From Spirogloea muscicola (lineage: Eukaryota; Streptophyta; Zygnematophyceae; Spirogloeales; Spirogloeaceae), in the NCBI GenBank assembly GCA_009602725.1, contig WELB01000067.1, positions 566,768 through 576,918 of the forward strand: 10,151 nucleotides of DNA, in the 5' to 3' direction. This document shows positions 1 to 10,151 of this stretch, piece by piece. The notes beneath the pieces were generated by a model that was not told where the DNA came from, made no database searches, and was given only the letters and a program-made list of their open reading frames with translations. Every line of letters starts with the position of its first letter. Position 1 is the stretch's first letter. Both the position numbers and the translations under genes were made by a program.

Positions 1-577
1 CCCCCCCCTCCCCTTCTCTGCGTTTTGCACCTTCCTTGTCACAACCCCTCTCCTCAGCCGATCTGCAGTGGCCTCCACCTATATATGGACACCCTCCCAT
101 GAACTCGTCATGAAGAGGAAGCTGCGGTAGCATAGCTATAGCGACTTGGGTAGGCGCCCCCTGCCCCGCCTGCTCACGCGGGCAGAGAGTGGCGAGCCCT
201 TGCTGCATGTTTTCCCCTGGCCGCTGGCCTGCGCCACGGCAAGTATGACTGCCACGTCCGCTGCTCGCAGACTGCACAAGCTATCATCCCCCGAGCTTCT
301 CCTTGTGCCTGCACAACGTGAAAATAAAACTGAGGCAGATGCTCGGAGCCTGCTCATGCCTGTTGCCTCGTGCTCTGACAAGCACACATCATTGTGTCCC
401 GGGCAGTTTTACCTTGTCTGGACGGAGGGTACAGCACTATGACATGCCCTGCTGACTTGCAAATGCCATTGCGAGTGCACTACCTGTAGATCTTGAAGTG
501 CCCGGATCCTCAGGCCAGAGGTGCTCGACTGCCACCTGTGATGTCGGCGACAGTGTCCTGTGCTGACAAAAGGGGGT
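1..577. other. Flank without a recognisable gene
   Basis: The left edge starts with a C-rich tract (eight Cs, then CT-rich). ATATAT occurs at 81-86 but has no gene placed to use it. The right part must contain the 3' UTR of the NOPCHAP1-like gene. No TGTAA or AATAAA was seen in the minus-strand sense, so the transcript end cannot be set. Several ORFs of 60-98 codons cross the region without family signatures. Confidence 0.6.
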
Positions 578-2448
578 TCATTGGAGCTCCACAATCTTCG
601 GCCGCTTTGGTCTTGCCAAGCCTCCCCTTGACTGGCGCATGGGGCCTCTCACTCGTTCAACAATGTTGTGGTCGGCACAATCCTCCTCATTGCTTTCGCT
701 GTGCTCAGCCTCATCGCTCTGGCCATATCCATCGTCCGCTTCGTCCCTGCTCAACCCGGCCAGCGCCTGCTCAGCGGCGGCCACCGCTTCAGGCGTCTTC
801 AGCTCCGCCAGCCCGAGCATCAAATCCTACCAGCCAGGAATTTTCTTCCTGTTAGCACCGGCCTGCAGTTCTCACAAGTCATAAGAAGACATGCATGCAA
901 GTCTGTTGAGGACCGCCACTGATGCAACCAACTGCAGATATGGTGGTGAGAAAGCCTCTCGAACTCTGACAAAACCACATTGAGAGATGGGAGATGAGAC
1001 ATCATGTGACAATTACTCGACTGAGGAGTTCACAATACAGGATGCAGGGCTTTAGAATCTCAAGCTCTGGCTGGGCATCTGGTTACGATATAATGCAAGC
1101 TCACCCTGCAACACAGGCCCTCACACACGGTCTAGCTGTCACTCTTCTAGATCTAGCAAAGTTGCACCCCCAGAGAAATTTACATACCATCTCGATGTGT
1201 GGGGCGCCGTCAGCGCTGGTCAGTACCTCGATGTTGACATCATCCTGCTGCCCAGCCTGCGGGTGAGCAAGCACAGCACCGCTGCATGGGCAATCCTGAC
1301 ACAGGATCACGATGCCACAAGATGAAGGAGGACTGTGCGGGGCTTTTGACTTCGTTTGAAGCTTCAGGCTGACAGGCTGAGGTGAAAGTGCTGAGACAAA
1401 AGCAGGACTTGTGCAGGAGTGCGTGCACAAGGGACTAGATGCAGGGTCTTGCAATGCCCGCTAAAGATTTAGCACTGAGAGTCCGGGCAGAGCTGGGCAT
1501 TGAGCCATTGGAGCTCAAGGCCGGGTGGTCAGATGGAAGTTCTGGCTGCAAGCAACTGGGCGACCTGGACCTGCAAGCTCTCCCGCAGCTGCTGGTTGGC
1601 GTTGTCCATCTGTGGCAGGAACTCGCGGAGCCGTGCCAGGACTGCGAGGGTGCCACCAGCATTTGATGCGGCAGGGTGTCAGGTCAGTCCAAGGCATGCT
1701 GCAAGCTCATGCTGTTACTGACTTCGAGAACAATGGTTGCCTCAAGGGAGGTGCTGTTGGCTTATAACCAGGAGGCGATGAGTGCTCAGAGTACTGGAAC
1801 CCTTAGTCTACAACCATGGAGATTAGGCCCTGAAGACCTACTTAGAGTCTTTTACACCCACAATCGTTGAGTAGTGACCTCGTTCCAAGTCTTAGGATAA
1901 TTTGCACGTCTACAAGAGGTGCAGAGCGTCGAGACCTGCACTGGGGGGCATGGGCCTTGTTGTGGGCGGGCGCTGCTGGAGCATGGGCGGTGAGGGCAGA
2001 GCATGCACGTCTGCTGGTCGGCACACGACCAGGCTCGGCGCTGCATTATGTAACAAGTGAAAAGCAAGGTCAAGGGGGCAGAAGCAGAAGAGTTGCATGG
2101 TCGGAAAAGCCTGTCATGCACTCGTCCGGCAGCACAGACCACAGCCCTTTGCACGACAAGGGCTCCAAAGCAAGTGGGGGCGCGAAGGTGAGCACGGCTG
2201 TGCAGGCTGTGGCCACCACGAGGAGGTCTCATGAAGAGAAGTCGAGGAGCCCGAGAGGCCGCCTCACCGTGGTCCTCGACGTGCAGGAGGGCCTGGCTCG
2301 TGCTCGGCGGCGGCCGCGCTGGCCCACTGCCAGCCCGGTCTGCACCGCCATCAGTGGCGGCAGTAGTCGCCGAGCCTCTGCTCCTGCCGCGCTTGCTGAC
2401 ACCGTTGCCGCCGTCGGCGCTATGCACAGCCGCAATCTCCATGGCCAT
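578..2448 (-). CDS. NOPCHAP1-like (DUF4598) protein, four exons, apparently complete
   Basis: Exons in reading order: 2268-2448, 1571-1641, 1188-1256, 578-826 (TGA at 578-580). Joined they give 189 codons, close to the roughly 185 residues of human NOPCHAP1. The first exon is low-complexity (Gly, Ala, Ser, Arg) and ends in a codon split one base in; the GTC formed across the intron leads into LARLREFLPQMDNANQQL, the typical start of the DUF4598 core. Exon 3 carries DDVNIEV and PHIEM; exon 4 continues DLMLGLAEL, then an acidic Asp/Glu/Ser stretch, then a basic end, RPKRPKIVEL. Core motif, acidic patch and basic PKIVEL end all fit the family. In animals the family helps load NOP58 onto the R2TP chaperone for box C/D snoRNP assembly; the role here is inferred. 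ATG 2448 is the first in-frame Met before conserved sequence; upstream in the same open frame lie only repeats. A second in-frame ATG follows two codons later. Family call is good; exon 1 is the least certain exon. Confidence 0.82.
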
Positions 2449-2593
2449 CGCGTCCTGCTCCAAGACACGGGCGGCACCGTCTCGAGGGTTTGGGGTTCTG
2501 GTAAGCGCTTTTTCTGGCCCCTTCGAACTTTGGTTATTCTCTGGTTTTTTTGGGATACGAAGCAAGCCCTTCTGCCACTGCGGGGCCTGAAGA

Positions 2594-2645
2594 AGAAGTG
2601 GCTCTCCCAATGGGGCCAAGGGCTGTGAGAAGCCAGCCCGAAGAG
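2594..2645 (-). repeat. Hairpin repeat copy upstream of the NOPCHAP1-like gene
   Basis: Reverse-orientation copy with core GGCTGTGAGAAGCCAGCCC on the plus strand. It lies 150-200 bp upstream of the presumed start codon at 2448, in the likely promoter or 5' UTR. Nothing in the sequence shows a regulatory effect. No convincing TATA box was seen between it and the ATG. Confidence 0.7.
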
Positions 2646-2715
2646 GTATGGCAGAACGGGGGAGGATGGACCACTCAGTACTTACCTCACATCCGACAGA
2701 CCTTCTGCCACCAAC

Positions 2716-2802
2716 TAGAGCTCGCCCAGCTTTCTGGTGCAAAGCATTAGCCTGAGCACGCTGCAACAACTCTTTGCAGCGTGCTTGGCATTTGCAGTAC
2801 AC
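2716..2802 (-). pseudogene. Retroelement RT-tail remnant (minus strand)
   Basis: Minus-strand translation gives LLQRAQANALHQKAGRAL, close to LTLQRSQALALHQRARRAL in the plus-strand remnant near 4890-4950. A LQR-x-(N/S)AxALHxRAxxAL tail is what I know from the C-terminus of reverse-transcriptase polyproteins of algal non-LTR-type elements; naming it rests on memory, without a search. Only this short piece survives. It lies in the same open frame as the NOPCHAP1-like exon 1 but is not part of that gene. Confidence 0.5.
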
Positions 2803-4016
2803 CTGAGGGCAGGCCGCGCTTCGCTGCTGCCTCTGGCTCTGGCCAGGGGACCCGCTTCCAGGAACCCAGTCTCTCTGACCTGAGGCTGCTTAGTAGGGGT
2901 TACTGAGTGCTTTGTAGCTGCTTCGTTTGTTTTTTGTGCTTGTTGTTCTTCGTACTCCCCCTGGCCCCTTCTCGTCCTTCGTTCATTCTTTTTTGGGCTG
3001 GCTTTTCCAGCCCCTATCCTCAATGGGCGAGCCCTTTCTCTGGGCTCGACAGGGCCACGCTTCGCCGCCCTCTAATGACTCCGATCTGCACTTGGCATCT
3101 TGAGGTAATCGAGCGTCCACTCGCAGGAGTCACAGAGAGAGCTTCCTGTTTTTGCGCCTTCCGGCCCTTCCAGACCCTGTTCACTTCTTTTGGGCTGGCC
3201 TCTCACAGCCATCGCCTTATTCTGAAAGCGCACTACCTGTGGAGAGGGCGTCATTGCACCTCAGAGTTCTGGCTGCCGTGGGCCCTTGCGTCCCACAGAC
3301 AAAGAGGGTCTCTCAGCTGGATCGGCTTGGCAAAAAAGCCGAATATTGGGCATATGGCTTGATAAAATACAAGGAAGAGGCTCCTGTCAGAAGAAGAATG
3401 CGGCTGCTGATATTCAAAGAGCGGCTGTAAAAGCCAGCCAGATGCATACAGGTGTTCAGGTGTCAAAGTGGGGGTCGTCCGATATTCCGTCATCACGTGG
3501 CTGTGAAAAGCCTGCCCAAAAGGAGCGACTGAACAAGTGCGGAGCTAAGGCTTTGCCAAAACAGATACGGCAACTGGTGCTGGGGTGCTCTGAGTGCTTT
3601 GCCTTTCCGACTTCTCTGCACCCGTTTTTTCTGCTTGTCACTTGCGTAGCTGTGTTGTTCGCGTTTCCCGGCCCAAGTCCACTCCTTGGGGTTGGCCTTT
3701 CACAATTTTTTGCCGCATTCTGGAGAGAATGTTGTCTCAGACCTTGACCACAGTGCTGCGGCTGGTCGTTCGCAGCAATGGCGCCCTTTTGGAAGAGCTT
3801 CTTTGCTGCGAGCGAGGCGCTCCACATCTTGGGCAGCCAGAGCCGAGCACCTGCTGGAAGGAGCACAGCTGTTACAGAAGGGGCCCATTCGCTGTAGCCA
3901 CTTGCAGAGCTGTGTGCTTTCAGCACCTTTTGGGCCTTAGGATCCTGTCCTATCTATGTCTCTGGGCTCGCTTTTCACAGCCCTCGGCCCCTTTCGAATG
4001 AAAGCTCTGGTCCACT

Positions 4017-4141
4017 CTTTTCGGGCTGGCTTCACAGCCCTCGCCCTCCTTGGAAGAGCTTGTTCCAACGTAAGTCCTTCCAAAGCAAAGAAGCAAGCTC
4101 TTACAAAGGGGGTGAGGGCTGTGATAAGCCAGCCCAGAAAG
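4017..4141. mobile_element. MITE-like unit with about 50-bp terminal inverted repeats
   Basis: A forward copy of the hairpin repeat (about 4017-4065) and a reverse copy (about 4090-4141) face each other with their GGGCTGGC ends outermost. Aligned by hand, the left arm and the reverse complement of the right arm agree at about 41 of 50 positions plus one 2-base gap. They are separated by only about 24 bases. This suggests the dispersed copies are ends of a small inverted-repeat element. No clear target-site duplication is visible in the flanks, so the exact ends are uncertain. An RNA from it would fold into one long hairpin. Confidence 0.65.
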
Positions 4142-4234
4142 AAGGGGCGAAGTCAATAGCTTGATAAAAATAGAGAGAAATAAAGGAGTGCGGTGCGCAT
4201 GAAATGAATGGGTGGCTCTCTCCAAAGGGAGTTA

Positions 4235-4255
4235 GCTCTTCCAAAGGGGAAGAGC
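4235..4255. repeat. Short stem-loop next to the MITE-like unit
   Basis: GCTCTTCC and GGAAGAGC form a perfect 8-bp stem around AAAGG. GCTCTTCC is also the inner box of the hairpin repeat, so this is probably a fragment of that family. A near-duplicate, GGCTCTCTCCAAAGGGA, begins about 20 bases earlier. Confidence 0.6.
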
Positions 4256-4408
4256 CGCATTCTCGAGGGGCCGAGCGCAGTGGTGAGCCGGACGACCCTA
4301 AGCAAGGGGGATGGAGTGTGTATCAAGTGATGGAGGGCCTGAGTGGCCAAGTACGATGGCGAGCACATTGACAGATGTACATCACCTGCTGCTGTGCATC
4401 ATCATTCT

Positions 4409-4510
4409 AGCGTCCCGCAAGCACTAGTTGCTTGCTATAGAGTGCGGCTTTCGTTGAGCCTGCGGCGCTCCCAGGCACTCAAGAGACACCAGGTGCTGGG
4501 CGCGCACTAG
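4409..4510 (+). pseudogene. Retroelement RT-tail remnant, first plus-strand copy
   Basis: One plus frame reads YRVRLSLSLRRSQALKRHQV and then a stop at about 4508. It aligns with RMRLMLTLQRSQALALHQRA in the second copy downstream. At DNA level 4409-4470 and 4831-4896 are alignable: AGC-T-CCGCAAGCA at the start, TGCGGCTT in the middle, GCGCTC at the end. This is a short, separately decayed copy of the same kind of protein tail. Confidence 0.5.
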
Positions 4511-4551
4511 GCCAGGCTCATGGCTTACATGGTGGTTCTCTGGCTCCTTAG

Positions 4552-4950
4552 CTCCCCCGGTGCGGTGGGCCTCGCCTGCTCCTGGTCGTGGTACTCATTG
4601 ACGCGTACAAGGCTGGAGCACCCACGTCACCCGTGTCTGGCTGGGCCACGTCCAGCGCGGAGCACAAGAAGGAGCGGCACTACAAGGATCACCCCCATGG
4701 AGACTACTTATATGTGTGTGCCATGGATATCTACGGAGGCTACGGCATGAGATGGTCCTCCCTCATGCAACATCTAGCCCGGCTGGTTGACGAGGGTCGT
4801 CGAAGTCGGGGGTGCAGTTTGGCCCACACCAGCATTCCGCAAGCATTCATTTGTTGCGTTTCTTAGAATGCGGCTTATGCTTACTTTGCAGCGCTCGCAA
4901 GCTCTGGCTCTCCATCAACGTGCACGGCGCGCTCTAAGTCAAGCCGCCGG
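4552..4950 (+). pseudogene. Frameshifted retroelement remnant: region after the RT domain plus tail
   Basis: One frame, open from 4552 to the stop at 4864-4866, includes VVVLIDAYKAGAP, AEHKKERHYKD and YLYVCAMDIYGGYG. This resembles the D-(x)n-K-x-x-Y-(x)n-FVPFAxDxxGGxG segment that follows the RT domain in many non-LTR polyproteins. The match then continues in another frame as AFRKHSFVAFLRMRLMLTLQ and SQALALHQRARRAL. The two parts need a frame change around 4790-4835, so the copy is broken. No RT catalytic domain is visible upstream. Assignment is from recalled family patterns. Confidence 0.6.
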
Positions 4951-5104
4951 CTTAGAGGCGGCGCTCCGGCTCCCCAATTTAGCTTGTCGGATTTGCATGT
5001 GCTCACCCGTGGGTAGTAATGTCACCCTGTTACCTTAGGCTCCTTCGCATAGTGCTCCGCTTTATATAGCCTTGTTCATACTGCACTGGATTCTGCCTGA
5101 AGTA

Positions 5105-5156
5105 TGTATTGGCTTGCAATGGCCTCCCTTTGACTTCATGAGCACCGCGCGCCTTG
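5105..5156 (+). repeat. Second dispersed repeat, copy 1
   Basis: Starts TGTATTGGCTTGC and aligns without gaps for about 52 bases with 5853-5905 (TGTACTGGCTTGC start), roughly three-quarters identical by eye, both on the plus strand. It is distinct from the hairpin repeat core. Its boundaries are unknown. Confidence 0.6.
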
Positions 5157-5463
5157 TTAATCGCCAGCTCGAGTAGAGTCTGACGAGATCCGAAGGCGCC
5201 GAAAAGCGCCAGAAAGACAGACGCTCTCAGTGGAAGAAAGTAGAGGGCGACGGCTGTTATTGGCCAGCCCAGGGAAAAAGGGGATGAGCAAAGCTCGATG
5301 GGGCCAGAAAAGCGCTGAACAGCACACCGCTACTCAAGTCGCCACTCAATATCACCAGCTGAGCAGCCGCAGGTCAGAGGAACTCGTCTGTGCCGGGAGG
5401 CCAGGGGGCCAGGCCAAGTGTGTTGTTGACCCGGTGGAGCTTGGATGCGTTCCCCTTGTCCAG

Positions 5464-5510
5464 TCCTTTGGGCTGGCCTCTCACAGCCATGAGTCAATTT
5501 GGAAGCGCTG
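5464..5510 (+). repeat. Well-preserved forward copy of the hairpin repeat
   Basis: Reads TTTGGGCTGGCCTCTCACAGCC and continues to GGAAGCGCTG. This is one of the copies closest to consensus, with an intact GGCTG/CAGCC stem. It is preceded by CTTGTCC at about 5456. Confidence 0.75.
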
Positions 5511-5557
5511 TTCCTTGTTCCCCTCGCTCGCCTTGTGCCTCTGCTGGCGTTTGCTGG

Positions 5558-5589
5558 CGGAATAGAGTCACCGCGGTGACTCTATTCCG
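5558..5589. repeat. Perfect 32-bp palindrome
   Basis: The left arm CGGAATAGAGTCACCG is followed with no spacer by its exact reverse complement. Symmetry stops at the next base on each side (G and A). It lies about 70 bp after the hairpin repeat copy at 5466. It resembles no other sequence in the window. Possible readings are a cruciform-forming site, two fused ends of an element, or a fold-back assembly or cloning product. Confidence 0.95.
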
Positions 5590-5852
5590 ACTGCAGGCTA
5601 CTCTGACTGGCGGCTGCTGACTGGGGCTACTGGGCGCCCACTCGTACTACCTGTGTGGTTTAGCACGTTGCGGGCCCCTGCGTAAACTGTTTCACTTTCT
5701 TGGGGCTGGTCCTCTCAGCTATCGCCTTACTTTGCAAGCGCTCTTTCTTCATTCGCCTCATGCTCACCGTGGCTGCTAGAGTCCCACTTCACTTGTTATT
5801 TTTGTTTGGTCCCTTAGCCCATGCTACAGTTTACTTTGTTATTCTCACACAA

Positions 5853-5905
5853 TGTACTGGCTTGCTCTGGCCCCCCTCTAAATTCATGCGCCCTGCACGC
5901 CTCCT
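5853..5905 (+). repeat. Second dispersed repeat, copy 2
   Basis: Partner of 5105-5156, same orientation, about 750 bp apart. Both lie a few hundred bases from hairpin repeats, so both could be internal parts of one larger, heavily decayed element. Confidence 0.6.
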
Positions 5906-6001
5906 CGTGAGCAGCCGTCCTTTGTGATCACTTGCTATTGAAAGACTTTGTGCTTTCCGGCTCATAGGACCAATATAATCGGGAATGGACCTTGTCCGTT
6001 C

Positions 6002-6110
6002 TTTCTTAGCAGGCTTCTCGCAGCCATTTCCTCCCTTTTGGAAAAGCTTCAGTTCTTGAGGGAGGTTCCCTGAGACCTTGTCCGTCTTTTTGGGCTGGCT
6101 TTTCACAGCC
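6002..6110 (+). repeat. Two forward hairpin repeat copies in direct tandem
   Basis: Two cores (about 6002-6025 and 6087-6110) are 85 bp apart, each preceded by CCTTGTCCGT (upstream boxes near 5990 and 6077). The shared upstream box shows that the repeat unit is longer than the hairpin core. The arrangement fits tandem duplication or one element inserted next to another. Confidence 0.65.
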
Positions 6111-6590
6111 GCCGCGAGCCTTAAAGAGGTGCAGAGGCCGTCAAGCGAGCTCCTGTCCGCACACTCACCTGCTGCGCCTGCTCGTGGAGCTGGGATCCTC
6201 GTCTCCGCCGCATGCGCAGACTCGGGCTGTTGTTCCTCCTCTCCTTACTCTGTTGGTCACCCAGAGGCTGGCCTCCATGTCACTAGCCCTTGTGGCCGTT
6301 CTTGCCTCTTGCACCTTCCAAACCTCTAAAACCTTTTTCGTTCCTTGTCGGCTGGCCTCCCATAGCCATTTCCTTCCCTTTTGAGAGATGTCTTTCTTGT
6401 GGAGAAGCGTTGTCTTCGGCTGCCCTTGCCTGTCTCAGCAACCGCCCCCCTTGAGAGAGCGCCGCCTCCTTGAATCTGTCGAGCTCCTCTTCTCGGAAAT
6501 ACGAGCTTACGCATTCGCCCTGGTCATTGCCAAACCTCGGATACGTCAGCCTCTGCTGGCGCCTTCCTGACCCAACATTACTGTCATTGG

Positions 6591-10151
<3,561 letters not shown>

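Larger units (their letters stand above)
2594..6380. repeat. Cluster of a degenerate dispersed hairpin repeat family
   Basis: Approximate core positions. Forward (GGGCTGGCYTYTCACAGCC): 2991-3013, 3187-3210, 3684-3711, 3961-3982, 4017-4039, 5466-5488, 5698-5721, 6002-6025, 6087-6110, 6348-6367. Reverse: 2621-2642, 3422-3441, 3499-3522, 4117-4138, 5251-5272. In good copies GGCTG and CAGCC form a 5-bp stem around an 8-base loop. Upstream there is often a CCTTGTCC-like box; downstream there is often TCGCC, then (G)GAAGAGCT or GCGCT. Copies are heavily diverged, which fits an old non-autonomous mobile element. No copy encodes a recognisable transposase. I do not recognise the family. Confidence 0.8.

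Noticed and set aside
81-86. ATATAT as a TATA box
   Set aside because: No gene start could be placed downstream on either strand.
1867-2628. 253-codon plus-strand open frame
   Set aside because: It is antisense to the NOPCHAP1-like exon 1 and its GC-rich surroundings, and has no recognisable motif.
1852-2802. 316-codon minus-strand open frame
   Set aside because: Only 2268-2448 of it is a believable exon. The rest runs through a hairpin repeat, a retroelement tail and intron sequence, and shows no domain.
2991-3013. Hairpin core as a dinoflagellate spliced-leader relic (both contain TTTTGG)
   Set aside because: The relic spliced leader continues TTTTGGCTCAAG, whereas these copies read TTTTGGGCTGGC; the resemblance is limited to a few bases.
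3323-3341. CGGCTT...AAGCCG stem-loop resembling an intrinsic terminator
   Set aside because: The window is eukaryotic nuclear DNA, and the stem is only 6 bp with no gene ending there.
3286-3926. Overlapping open frames of about 155 codons on both strands
   Set aside because: They cross several hairpin repeats, whose translation gives recurring words such as GFSQP. These are repeat artefacts.

Overview
The window looks like nuclear DNA of a photosynthetic eukaryote, most likely a green alga. Two intron-split genes can be rebuilt by hand from their protein families, both on the minus strand. One is SQD1 (UDP-sulfoquinovose synthase), a plastid sulfolipid enzyme. The other is a small NOPCHAP1-like protein (DUF4598 family). 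All eight introns found are GT-AG, about 180-630 bp long, and most acceptors read GCAG. The SQD1 protein reads as green-lineage type. Assignment to chlorophytes is an inference; the hallmark TGTAA polyadenylation signal was not seen after either stop codon.

Layout. Bases 1-577 hold no recognisable gene, apart from the 3' flank of the NOPCHAP1-like gene. Bases 578-2448 carry the complete NOPCHAP1-like gene in four exons (189 codons). Bases 2449-7239 are a 4.8 kb gap crowded with degenerate repeats. They include at least fifteen copies of a hairpin-bearing element (core GGGCTGGCTTTTCACAGCC, both orientations). Two of these face each other at 4017-4141 as the arms of a MITE-like unit. The gap also holds three decayed pieces that resemble the C-terminal tail of retroelement reverse-transcriptase polyproteins (one minus, two plus), a perfect 32-bp palindrome at 5558-5589, another diverged repeat pair, and a broken coding-like plus-strand segment at 6591-7248. 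Bases 7240-10151 carry six exons of SQD1. Its 5' end, including most of the plastid transit peptide, lies beyond the right edge.

The two genes have no known functional link. SQD1 makes the sulfosugar nucleotide for plastid sulfolipid; the NOPCHAP1-like protein belongs to a family linked to box C/D snoRNP assembly in animals. The most unusual content is the repeat graveyard between them. The same hairpin element also sits inside SQD1 intron 1 and 150-200 bp upstream of the NOPCHAP1-like start codon. None of the long single-frame ORFs in the gap looks like an intact gene. I found no tRNA, rRNA, CRISPR or bacterial-type operon.
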